A stretch of DNA of 6,019 nucleotides from assembly GCA_029007015.1 (NCBI GenBank), contig JAQXHB010000004.1, positions 1 through 6,019 on the forward strand, read 5' to 3'. Origin of the DNA: Bacillota bacterium. GTDB taxonomy: Bacteria > Bacillota > Clostridia > Oscillospirales > Acutalibacteraceae. The translations under genes were made by a program, and so were the position numbers. Position 1 is the stretch's first letter. Each line of letters opens with the position of its first letter. The notes beneath the pieces were generated by a model. The model was not told the origin of the DNA, did not search any database, and saw only the letters and a program-made list of their open reading frames with translations. Of the stretch, positions 1-5,616 are shown piece by piece.

Positions 1-1300
1 CCTTGCCGTTGGGGATGCCGCCGCCGATGGTGTATAGGATCTCACCCAGAGGAATACCCATGGGCACTTCCACCAGACCGGTGTTGTTGATCTTACCGGA
101 CAGGGCGAAGACCTTGGTACCGGGGCTCTTTTCCGTGCCGAAGCTGCGGAACCAGTCAGCGCCCTTGCAGATGATGGCGGGAGCGTTGGCCAGGGTCTCC
201 ACGTTGTTGATGATGGTGGGAGAATGGAACAGACCGGACTCGAAGGGGAAGGGAGGCTTCTGGCGAGGCTCGCCGCGGCGGCCTTCCACAGAGTTCAGCA
301 GGGCCGTTTCTTCGCCGCAGACGAAAGCGCCGGCGCCGATGCGGATCTCCAGATCGAAGGAGAAATCAGAGCCCAGGATGTGGTCGCCCAGCAGGCCGGC
401 TTCGCGGGCCTGATCAATGGCGTTGCCCAGACGCTCCACAGCCAGGGGATATTCAGCACGGACATAGACATAACCGTGGTTTGCACCGATGGCGTAGCCG
501 CCCAGCATCATACCTTCAATGACGCTGTGGGGGTCGCCTTCCAGCACGGAACGATCCATGAATGCGCCGGGGTCGCCCTCAAGCACCGAGCGGTCCATGA
601 ATGCGCCCGGGTCGCCCTCGTCGGCGTTGCAGACAACATACTTCTGCGGAGCCTTGTTGGGAGCGGTCAGCGCCCACTTGCGTCCGGTCGGGAATCCGCC
701 GCCGCCGCGGCCGCGCAGACCCGAATCGGTAACGCACTTGATAACATCATCGGGAGTCATCTCGGTGAGCACCTTAGCCAGTGCCTGATAACCGTCGTTG
801 GCTATGTATTCATAGATATCCTCGGGGTTGATAACACCGCAGTTGCGCAGTGCAACACGAACCTGCTTTTTGTAAAAGTCGGTTTCGTTAAGTGCCTTGA
901 TGGTGCCGTCGTCGTTTACCGTCTCCTGATAAAGCAGATGCTTAACGACATTGCCGCCGACAAAATGCTCGCGAACAATTTCGGGGACATCCTCAACCTT
1001 AACCATCGAATAAAAAGCACCCTCGGGATAGACAATCATAATCGGGCCGAGTGCGCAAAGTCCGAAACAGCCGGTCAAAATAACCTTGACCTCATCGGCG
1101 ATGCCGGCAGCAGCGAGTTCCTCATTGAGCCTGTCGGCAATCTTGGTGCTGTTTGACGAGGTACAGCCTGTACCGCCGCAAACGAGCACGTTGCGTTTGT
1201 AATCAGACTGAGCCGCATCAACAATTTCCTGCCCTTTGCGCAACACAACGGTCTTAAGGGCAGCAGCGCGTGCAGCATTAAGCTTTGCAACTGTTTTCAT
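1..1300 (-). CDS. nuoF: NuoF/HydB-like NADH-binding flavoprotein subunit (51 kDa type), 3' end cut by window edge
   Basis: The product would oxidise or reduce NAD(P)H through FMN and pass electrons to iron-sulfur clusters, as in complex I NuoF or the HydB/HndC subunit of bifurcating [FeFe] hydrogenases. 433 codons are visible; the family usually has about 600, so the C-terminal SLBB, [4Fe-4S] and ferredoxin parts are missing. Seen here: an N-terminal thioredoxin-like [2Fe-2S] domain with C41, C46, C78 and C82 (CX4C then CX3C); the glycine-rich FMN loop GRGGGGFPTG at 197-206; CNADEGDPGAFMDR from 224; and GAGAFVCGEETALLNSVEGR further on. The start is ATG at 1298-1300, preceded by GGAGG (complement of 1310-1314) and 19 bp after the nuoE stop, so the two are co-transcribed. 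Odd: residues 229-241 (GDPGAFMDRSVLE) are repeated as 242-254, and codon usage changes sharply there. The N-terminal [2Fe-2S] domain fits hydrogenase-linked homologues better than bacterial complex I, but the hydrogenase itself is not visible. Confidence 0.93.
   Translation of the reverse strand, partial: MKTVAKLNAARAAALKTVVLRKGQEIVDAAQSDYKRNVLVCGGTGCTSSNSTKIADRLNEELAAAGIADEVKVILTGCFGLCALGPIMIVYPEGAFYSMVKVEDVPEIVREHFVGGNVVKHLLYQETVNDDGTIKALNETDFYKKQVRVALRNCGVINPEDIYEYIANDGYQALAKVLTEMTPDDVIKCVTDSGLRGRGGGGFPTGRKWALTAPNKAPQKYVVCNADEGDPGAFMDRSVLEGDPGAFMDRSVLEGDPHSVIEGMMLGGYAIGANHGYVYVRAEYPLAVERLGNAIDQAREAGLLGDHILGSDFSFDLEIRIGAGAFVCGEETALLNSVEGRRGEPRQKPPFPFESGLFHSPTIINNVETLANAPAIICKGADWFRSFGTEKSPGTKVFALSGKINNTGLVEVPMGIPLGEILYTIGGGIPNGK
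531..608 (-). repeat. 39-bp in-frame tandem duplication inside nuoF
   Basis: Two adjacent 39-bp units (531-569 and 570-608) both start with gggtcgcc on the plus strand. A third partial copy of that start follows at 609. On the coding strand each unit encodes GDPGAFMDRSVLE. The units are identical as protein but differ at several synonymous third positions: CCG/CCC, GAC/GAT, CGC/CGT, TCG/TCC and CTT/CTG. Relatives of NuoF normally have this motif once. A fresh slippage duplication would be identical at DNA level, so the copies have separate histories. Confidence 0.95.
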
Positions 1301-1319
1301 TTATTGAATCCTCCACATC

Positions 1320-1817
1320 TCAGTTTTTGTACTTTTCGAGTATGCCATCGACATCGTCGGCGGTCAAACGGCCGTAAACCTCGTCGTTGACGGTCAGTAC
1401 CGGAGCCAGTCCGCACGCACCTATGCAGCGGCAGGCAGTCAGCGAGAATTTGCCGTCGGCAGTGCACTCGTCAGCGCCGATACCAAGTCTCTCGGACAGG
1501 CGGTCAAATATGTCGCCCGAACCCTTAACATAGCAAGCGGTACCCAGACAAACCGAGATGTTGTACTCACCCTTCTGCGACAGTGAGAACTGAGCATAGA
1601 ATGTTGACACGCCGTAAACCTTTTCCAGCGGTACATCCATGCCCTCGGCTATCATGGTCTGCACCTCGATGGGAAGGTAGCCGTAGATGTCCTGCGCCTG
1701 CTGCATAACAGCCATAAGACGGCTCTTGTCGTCCTTGTTTTCCGCAATCACCTGCATAAGCTGTGCTTCCTGCTCGGCAGTTCCCTTAAAAGGAAGGTTG
1801 CTGATTTTTTTCTGCAT
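1320..1817 (-). CDS. nuoE: NuoE/HydC-like [2Fe-2S] subunit (24 kDa type), thioredoxin-like
   Basis: This 165-aa protein is full length for the family. It carries one [2Fe-2S] cluster and works next to NuoF in NADH-linked electron transfer, either in complex I or as HydC/HndA in [FeFe] hydrogenase complexes. The four ligands are visible as C90-X4-C95 and C131-X3-C135 in a thioredoxin-like fold; C129 is an extra cysteine next to the second pair. The N-terminal helical region includes the usual DIYGYLP motif (43-49) and GVSTFY (69-74). The ATG at 1815-1817 is preceded by TAAGGAGGAA (complement of 1826-1835), a near-perfect ribosome binding site. It is the first gene of an operon with nuoF 19 bp downstream. 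No genes for membrane complex I subunits are visible, so a soluble hydrogenase or formate dehydrogenase diaphorase module is more likely; this is inference. Confidence 0.94.
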   Translation of the reverse strand: MQKKISNLPFKGTAEQEAQLMQVIAENKDDKSRLMAVMQQAQDIYGYLPIEVQTMIAEGMDVPLEKVYGVSTFYAQFSLSQKGEYNISVCLGTACYVKGSGDIFDRLSERLGIGADECTADGKFSLTACRCIGACGLAPVLTVNDEVYGRLTADDVDGILEKYKN

Positions 1818-1930
1818 TTAAGAAGTTCCTCCTTATTTTTAGTCTGGTGCACCGTCATTTATCATGACGCAAACGGCCGATTAAGACATAGTGCATCAAT
1901 TATATATATACAAATATATACTCATATACC

Positions 1931-1959
1931 TTTATATCATATTTAAATCCAATCTTCAA
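1931..1959 (-). promoter_or_regulatory. sigma-A promoter of the nuoE-nuoF operon
   Basis: On the minus strand, TTGAAG (complement of 1954-1959) is followed after 17 bp by TATAAA (complement of 1931-1936). A TG one base upstream of TATAAA makes it an extended -10. The start of transcription would fall near 1924, giving a 5' leader of about 107 nt. The leader is rich in alternating TA and has one short perfect hairpin, CGTCAT/ATGACG, at 1853-1869. That hairpin has no following T run, so it is not a terminator. Confidence 0.6.
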
Positions 1960-2005
1960 GTGCATTTGACAAATTTTTGACCATTATTTAATAAATTTTG
2001 GCCGA

Positions 2006-2716
2006 TTATTTTGATTTATTGTTGCCTGCCGCGCCCGTTCCGTCAAACATACAGCGCAAATCGTCCAGCGCTTTTTTCTCGAGCCGCGATACATAGGAGC
2101 GTGATATGTTCATTTTATCGGCCACCTCGCGCTGAGTCAGCGCCTCGTCTCCGTTGAGTCCGTAGCGCATGAGTATGATTTGCCGCTCGCGTGCGCCCAG
2201 CCGCCCGATGAATCCGCGCAGTTTGCCGATTTTAATTTTCAGGTCGATGTCGTCGGCAATGTTGTCCTCGGTGGCGATGATATCGAGCAGTGTCAGCGGG
2301 TTGCCGTCCTTGTCAGAGTCAATCGGGTCGCTGATAAAAACATCCTGCGATGTCTTTTTGGCCGCGCGAAAGTACATGAGTATTTCATTCTCAATGCACC
2401 GCGCGGCGTAAGTAGCCAGTCGTATTCCCTTGTCGCCGTCAAAGGTGCTGACCGCCTTGATAAGTCCGATGGTGCCTATGGAAATCAGGTCGTCCTGACA
2501 ATCCGAAGCCGAGTAGTATTTTTTCACCACATGAGCGACCAGCCGCAGATTATGCTCGATAAGCCGGGCGCGCGCCGACTCATCACCCTCTTTCATCCTC
2601 TGCAGTGCTTCGCGCTCCTCCTCGGCCGACAGCGCCTTTGGAAAGGAGCCGGCCGGCTGAACATGCAAAATAAAAAAGAGCAAATTAGACAGCGCGTTTA
2701 AAATGTGAGTAAACAT
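2006..2716 (-). CDS. sigK: RNA polymerase sporulation sigma factor SigK (pro-sigma-K)
   Basis: The 236-aa product matches sigma-K, which directs late mother-cell transcription (coat and cortex maturation, mother-cell lysis) during endospore formation. The N-terminus (1-24) is hydrophobic and resembles the pro-sequence that SpoIVFB removes at the outer forespore membrane. Region 2 follows: IEHNLRLVAHVVKKY at 53-67, then DLISIGTIGLIKAV at 76-89 and LATYAARCIENEILMYFR at 100-117, the core-binding and -10-recognition helices. Region 4 has RERQIILMRYGL and the helix-turn-helix TQREVADKMNISRSYVSRLE from 194. The gene is one uninterrupted frame, without the skin-type element that splits sigK in some bacilli and clostridia. 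The start is ATG at 2714-2716, with GGGGGG (complement of 2724-2729) seven bases upstream. I found no convincing sigma-E or sigma-K promoter upstream and no clear intrinsic terminator downstream. It is divergent from the metal operon and probably functionally unrelated to it. Confidence 0.96.
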   Translation of the reverse strand: MFTHILNALSNLLFFILHVQPAGSFPKALSAEEEREALQRMKEGDESARARLIEHNLRLVAHVVKKYYSASDCQDDLISIGTIGLIKAVSTFDGDKGIRLATYAARCIENEILMYFRAAKKTSQDVFISDPIDSDKDGNPLTLLDIIATEDNIADDIDLKIKIGKLRGFIGRLGARERQIILMRYGLNGDEALTQREVADKMNISRSYVSRLEKKALDDLRCMFDGTGAAGNNKSK

Positions 2717-2741
2717 GGTCTATCCCCCCAATAATCAATAT

Positions 2742-2766
2742 GACGGCAAGCCGTCCGACTTGCCAA
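2742..2766. repeat. overlapping inverted repeats upstream of sigK
   Basis: GACGG-CAAG-CCGTC (2742-2755) and GGCAAG...CTTGCC (2745-2764) overlap, so the sequence could fold in either of two mutually exclusive hairpins. On the minus strand they lie just upstream of the sigK ribosome binding site and are followed by a moderately T-rich stretch. They could shape the sigK leader or be an operator. No function can be assigned from the sequence alone. Confidence 0.4.
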
Positions 2767-2831
2767 ACAAAATTTGCCGAACTGTTTTAACAGGCCAAAT
2801 ATGAACGCTCCAACTTTTTTTAATTTTGCTA

Positions 2832-2860
2832 TTGACAAAAACATATGAGCGATGTATCAT
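2832..2860 (+). promoter_or_regulatory. sigma-A promoter of the metal-resistance operon
   Basis: A perfect -35 TTGACA (2832-2837) is followed after 17 bp by TATCAT (2855-2860), which matches five of six bases of the -10 consensus. Transcription should begin near 2867, giving a leader of only about 28 nt before the ArsR start codon. The strong promoter is expected for a gene set held off by a repressor. Confidence 0.8.
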
Positions 2861-2880
2861 ATGAATATAGAAACATATGA
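2842..2880. promoter_or_regulatory. probable ArsR-type operator: three CATATGA heptamers at 16-bp spacing
   Basis: CATATGA occurs at 2842-2848, 2858-2864 and 2874-2880, with start-to-start distances of exactly 16 bp. The first lies in the -35/-10 spacer, the second overlaps the -10 box and the third lies just after the expected transcription start. ATATGA (2843-2848) and TCATAT (2857-2862) also form an inverted repeat across the -10. ATATGA/TCATAT-like inverted repeats are typical of operators of ArsR/SmtB repressors, and this position would block RNA polymerase. Assignment to the repressor encoded directly downstream is inference. Confidence 0.65.
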
Positions 2881-2882
2881 AT

Positions 2883-2887
2883 GGAGG
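2883..2887 (+). promoter_or_regulatory. ribosome binding site that sets the ArsR start
   Basis: GGAGG at 2883-2887 lies seven bases before the in-frame ATG at 2895. An earlier in-frame ATG at 2877 overlaps the third CATATGA repeat and has no ribosome binding site of its own, so 2895 is preferred. The ATGs at 2881 and 2891 are in other frames. Confidence 0.8.
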
Positions 2888-2894
2888 CTCATGT

Positions 2895-3251
2895 ATGTCC
2901 GAACATATCCACGACCACTCCGCCGTGCTCAATTTGCTGCACAGCGAACTGCCGGCTGACGAGATGCTGTGCGACCTTGCCGACCTGTTTAAACTGTTCG
3001 GAGACACCACGCGCATGCGTATTCTGTATTCGCTGTTTGAGAGCGAGATGTGCGTGTGCGCCATTTCGGAACTGCTTGGCATGACACAATCGGCCATATC
3101 CCACCAGTTAAAGGTGCTCAAGGACGCCAATCTGGTGGCCAACCGCCGCGAAGGAAAGACCGTTTACTACTTTTTGGCCGATGACCATGTGCGCACCATA
3201 ATCGGTCAGGGATTTGACCATCTGTGCGAGGAAAGAGGGAGTGCAGAATGA
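2895..3251 (+). CDS. ArsR/SmtB-family metal-sensing transcriptional repressor
   Basis: This 118-aa winged-helix protein should repress its own operon and let go of DNA when it binds metal. The domain starts near residue 27 (LADLFKLFGDTTRMRILYSL). The recognition helix is in LLGMTQSAISHQLKVLKDA (60-78) and the wing in LVANRREGKTVYYFL (80-94). Two potential metal sites are visible. CVC at C53-C55 sits in the helix used by ArsR/CadC (alpha-3). D96, H98, H109 and E112 fall where CzrA/SmtB have the alpha-5 zinc ligands, in the order D-X-H then H-X2-H, with E replacing the last H. The N-terminus adds H4, H6 and H8, and C26 is also present. The stop overlaps the next start (ATGA), so translation is coupled to the HMA gene. 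Linkage to a CadA-type ATPase points to Zn, Cd or Pb rather than arsenite. The exact ion cannot be read from the sequence. Confidence 0.93.
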   Translation: MSEHIHDHSAVLNLLHSELPADEMLCDLADLFKLFGDTTRMRILYSLFESEMCVCAISELLGMTQSAISHQLKVLKDANLVANRREGKTVYYFLADDHVRTIIGQGFDHLCEERGSAE

Positions 3252-3466
3252 AAAAGGTATTCAAATTAGATCAACTCGACTGCGCCAACTGCGCAGCCAA
3301 AATGGAAGCCGCTATCAACAAACTCGACTGCGTCGAGAGCGCATCGATAAACTTCATGGCGCAACGGCTGACCCTTGAAGCGGCCGATGACAAGTTTGAC
3401 GAGGCGCTGGCCGCAGCGCAAAAGGCCATTGGGCGCATCGAGTCAGATTGCAAAATTGTGATGTAA
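3248..3466 (+). CDS. free-standing heavy-metal-associated (HMA) domain protein
   Basis: The 72-aa product is a single ferredoxin-like HMA domain, the fold of metallochaperones and of the N-terminal domains of P1B ATPases. The metal-binding loop is LDCANCAAKME, with C12 and C15 as the CXXC pair and D11 just before. An aspartate at that place is typical of ZntA-type zinc/cadmium/lead domains rather than copper domains. The chosen ATG (3248) shares ATGA with the ArsR stop and follows the purine-rich AGAGGGAG. An upstream in-frame ATG at 3224 lies inside arsR and would add eight residues. The ATPase begins 12 bp after the stop. Since the ATPase lacks an N-terminal HMA domain, this protein probably supplies that function in trans, either by passing metal to the pump or as a cytosolic buffer; this is inference. 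Confidence 0.9.
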   Translation: MKKVFKLDQLDCANCAAKMEAAINKLDCVESASINFMAQRLTLEAADDKFDEALAAAQKAIGRIESDCKIVM

Positions 3467-3478
3467 GAGGTGGCATAA

Positions 3479-5308
3479 ATGACTCGCAAGCAAAAGAAAC
3501 TGCTTATACGCATAGCAGTTGCCACCGCGCTCATTCCGGCCATATTTGTTTTGCCGGTGGAGGGTGCCGCCGGCGCATTGCTGTTCGCCCTCCCCTATCT
3601 TATTGTCGGCGGCACCGTACTGCGCGACGCCTGCCGAAACATCGCACACGGCCAGATGTTTGATGAGCAGTTTTTGATGAGTGTCGCCACTCTCGGCGCA
3701 TTTGCGCTCGGTGACTATTTAGAGGCTGTGGCTGTTATGGTATTTTATCAGGTCGGTGAATTATTTCAGTCACTGGCTGTCAGCCGCAGTCGGCGCAGTA
3801 TTGCCGAACTGATGGACATTCGTCCCGATACGGCGCGGGTAATACGCGACGGCGCCGAGACGGTCGTATCCCCTGAGCAAGTGCGCCCCGGCGAAACCGT
3901 AGTGGTCTATCCGGGCGAAAAGGTACCGCTCGACGGCGTCATTTTGAGCGGCGCTACCGCCCTTGATACCGCCGCACTGACCGGAGAGAGCATACCCACA
4001 GAGGTGAGCGCCGGCGACACCGCCGTCAGCGGCGCAATCAATCTGAGCGGCACCGTGCACATCCGCGTCAGCGGCACATACGAGCAAAGCACTGTGGCCA
4101 AGATACTGTATATGGTTGAAAATGCCGCCGAGAAAAAGTCAAAGAGTGAGAATTTTATCACACGCTTTTCAAGGGTATATACACCCTGTGTTGTCATTGG
4201 CGCATTGATGTTGGCCGTGCTTCCGCCGCTGTTTGTCGGCAGATGGAGCGATTGGCTCAACAGAGCGCTGATATTCCTTGTCGTGTCCTGCCCGTGTGCG
4301 CTGGTCATCAGCGTGCCGCTATCCTTCTTTGGCGGTATAGGCGGCGCCTCGCGCAAGGGCATACTCATCAAGGGGTCTGAGTATATAGAGACCCTCGGCA
4401 AGGTGCAAACGGTGGTATTCGATAAGACCGGCACCCTCACCCATGGCACATTCACAGTAACGGCCGTGCACCCCGAGCAGGTGTCAAAAGCCTACCTGCT
4501 GGACATTGCCGCCGCGGCCGAACAGCAGTCCTCCCACCCTATCGCCCGCTCAATAATTTCGGCACACGGAGGTCATATTGAGAGCGGACGCATCGGCAGT
4601 GTGCATGAGCACAGCGGCATGGGCGTCGAGGCGGTCATCGACGGGCGCACGGTGTTTGTAGGCAACGAGCGGCTGATGTCGCTGGCCGATACCGAGGCGC
4701 GCCCGTGCCACCGCCACGGCACAGTCATTCACATTGCCGAGCGCGGACGGTATCTTGGACATATAGTTGTCTCCGACACAGTAAAGCCCGACAGCGCTAA
4801 TGCAGTCGCATCTCTCAAGTCGCTTGGTGTCAAGCGGACCGTAATGCTCACCGGCGACCGGCGCGACATCGCTGAGCGCGTTGCCGGCGAGTTGGGCATC
4901 GACACAGTGATGGCCCAACTGATGCCCGACGGCAAAGTTGAAGCGGTTGAGCACCTGATGAGCGAGTTTAGACCGCTCGCATTTGTCGGTGACGGCATCA
5001 ACGACGCGCCCGTCCTTACGCGAGCCGATGTGGGCATCGCCATGGGTGCGATGGGCAGCGATGCCGCCATTGAGGCGGCCGATATTGTGCTCATGGACGA
5101 CAAGCCCGCCCGACTGACCGATGCCATCAGGCTGTCGCGCCGCACCATGCGAATTGTGCACCAAAACATTGTTTTTGCCATCGCTGTCAAACTGGGCGTG
5201 CTGTTGCTGAGCGCGTGCGGACTGGTCGGCATGTGGATTGCGATTTTTGCCGATGTCGGTGTAATGGTGTTGGCCGTCCTGAACGCCATGCGCGCCATGA
5301 AAGCATAA
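3479..5308 (+). CDS. cadA: CadA/ZntA-type P1B-2 heavy-metal-translocating ATPase (Zn/Cd/Pb export)
   Basis: This 609-aa membrane pump uses ATP to export divalent soft metals. Eight membrane segments can be picked out: two near residues 9-47, two between about 64 and 96, two around 235-290 that bracket the metal site, and two near 565-605. The actuator domain has TGES at 168-171. The membrane metal site is SCPCALV with C271-P272-C273. The phosphorylated aspartate is D315 of DKTGTLT, the nucleotide-domain HP pair is H353-P354, and the hinge is GDGIND at 504-509. K571 in the seventh and D592 in the eighth membrane segment match the lysine/aspartate pair of ZntA, supporting Zn/Cd/Pb rather than copper. 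The protein starts almost directly at the first membrane helix, so it has no HMA domain; the gene just upstream supplies one. A CHRH cluster (410-413) lies in the nucleotide-binding domain. The ribosome binding site is AGAGGTGG just before ATG 3479. Confidence 0.96.
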   Translation: MTRKQKKLLIRIAVATALIPAIFVLPVEGAAGALLFALPYLIVGGTVLRDACRNIAHGQMFDEQFLMSVATLGAFALGDYLEAVAVMVFYQVGELFQSLAVSRSRRSIAELMDIRPDTARVIRDGAETVVSPEQVRPGETVVVYPGEKVPLDGVILSGATALDTAALTGESIPTEVSAGDTAVSGAINLSGTVHIRVSGTYEQSTVAKILYMVENAAEKKSKSENFITRFSRVYTPCVVIGALMLAVLPPLFVGRWSDWLNRALIFLVVSCPCALVISVPLSFFGGIGGASRKGILIKGSEYIETLGKVQTVVFDKTGTLTHGTFTVTAVHPEQVSKAYLLDIAAAAEQQSSHPIARSIISAHGGHIESGRIGSVHEHSGMGVEAVIDGRTVFVGNERLMSLADTEARPCHRHGTVIHIAERGRYLGHIVVSDTVKPDSANAVASLKSLGVKRTVMLTGDRRDIAERVAGELGIDTVMAQLMPDGKVEAVEHLMSEFRPLAFVGDGINDAPVLTRADVGIAMGAMGSDAAIEAADIVLMDDKPARLTDAIRLSRRTMRIVHQNIVFAIAVKLGVLLLSACGLVGMWIAIFADVGVMVLAVLNAMRAMKA

Positions 5309-5309
5309 C

Positions 5310-5342
5310 GCGAGGCGCACAGAGCAATTTACTGCGCCTCGC
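5310..5342 (+). terminator. GC-rich stem-loop directly after cadA
   Basis: GCGAGGCGCA (5310-5319) pairs perfectly with TGCGCCTCGC (5333-5342) around a 13-nt loop. The hairpin starts one base after the cadA stop codon. No T run follows, so it is not a classical intrinsic terminator. It may protect the 3' end of the mRNA or act together with the next stem-loop. Confidence 0.5.
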
Positions 5343-5356
5343 CCATTCGAGAGCGT

Positions 5357-5398
5357 CCCCTTTTGCGGCGGTATCTTCCCGCCCCGTCGCAAAAGGGG
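5357..5398. repeat. 42-nt composite stem-loop, REP-like or terminator
   Basis: CCCCTTTTGCG (5357-5367) is the perfect inverted complement of CGCAAAAGGGG (5388-5398). Inside, GCGG (5368-5371) pairs with CCGC (5379-5382) around a 7-nt loop, leaving CCCGT as a bulge. A smaller bulged hairpin follows (GCAC-TTTC-GTGC near 5401-5412), then TTTTT at 5421-5425, so this stretch may end cadA transcription. The shape resembles dispersed intergenic palindromes. Only one copy is in the window, so repeat status is a guess. Confidence 0.45.
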
Positions 5399-5456
5399 TG
5401 GCACTTTCGTGCGCACGCCGTTTTTGAAAATAATCTGCATAAGTCGAAAAAAACAC

Positions 5457-5485
5457 TTGACATGCGCCCAAGTAAACTATATAAT
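5457..5485 (+). promoter_or_regulatory. perfect consensus sigma-A promoter for tRNA-Leu
   Basis: TTGACA (5457-5462), a 17-bp spacer and TATAAT (5480-5485) match the vegetative consensus at all twelve positions. Transcription would start near 5492, about 36 nt before the mature tRNA 5' end. This is typical of a stable-RNA promoter. Confidence 0.92.
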
Positions 5486-5527
5486 GAATTGTGCTGATGA
5501 AATTCAGCGCATAGCAAAATCAAATAT

Positions 5528-5614
5528 GCGGATATGGCGGAATAGGCAGACGCGCTAGATTCAGGTTCTAGTGAGGGCAACTTCATGCAGGTTCAACTCC
5601 TGTTATCCGCACCA
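5528..5614 (+). tRNA. tRNA-Leu, anticodon CAG
   Basis: The 87-nt sequence folds as a type II tRNA. The acceptor stem is GCGGATA (5528-5534) with TATCCGC (5604-5610). The anticodon stem CTAGA/TCTAG encloses loop TTCAGGT, with anticodon CAG at 5562-5564, which reads the leucine codon CTG. A long variable arm (5572-5586, TGAGG/CTTCA around GCAA) is as expected for leucine. The T arm has GCAGG/CCTGT with loop TTCAACT. The discriminator base is A, and the CCA end is encoded at 5612-5614. Confidence 0.97.
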
Positions 5615-5616
5615 TC

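Noticed and set aside
519..620. Repeated units at 531-608 as a CRISPR or minisatellite
   Set aside because: There are only two units with no spacers, they are in frame with nuoF, and they encode a known family motif.
224..1156. 310-codon open frame on the plus strand opposite nuoF
   Set aside because: It is antisense to a clearly recognisable protein, has no ribosome binding site or known motif, and results from the GC-rich codons of nuoF.
1853..1869. Hairpin CGTCAT/ATGACG as a terminator or riboswitch in the nuoE leader
   Set aside because: The stem is only 6 bp, has no T run on either strand, and belongs to no riboswitch pattern that I recognise.
1966..1994. Plus-strand promoter with TTGACA at 1966-1971
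   Set aside because: The -35 is perfect, but the hexamer 17 bp downstream (TAATAA) matches only three -10 bases, and the transcript would be antisense to sigK.
2180..2701. 173-codon plus-strand frame opposite sigK
   Set aside because: It lies fully within sigK in antisense, shows no domain, and has no promoter or ribosome binding site.
4550..5440. 296-codon minus-strand open frame opposite cadA
   Set aside because: It overlaps the catalytic half of a full-length ATPase with all its motifs, and the translation is a low-complexity H/G/R/D-rich shadow.
5528..5614. tRNA-Leu 3' end as a phage attachment site
   Set aside because: No second copy of the tRNA 3' end and no integrase is present in the window.
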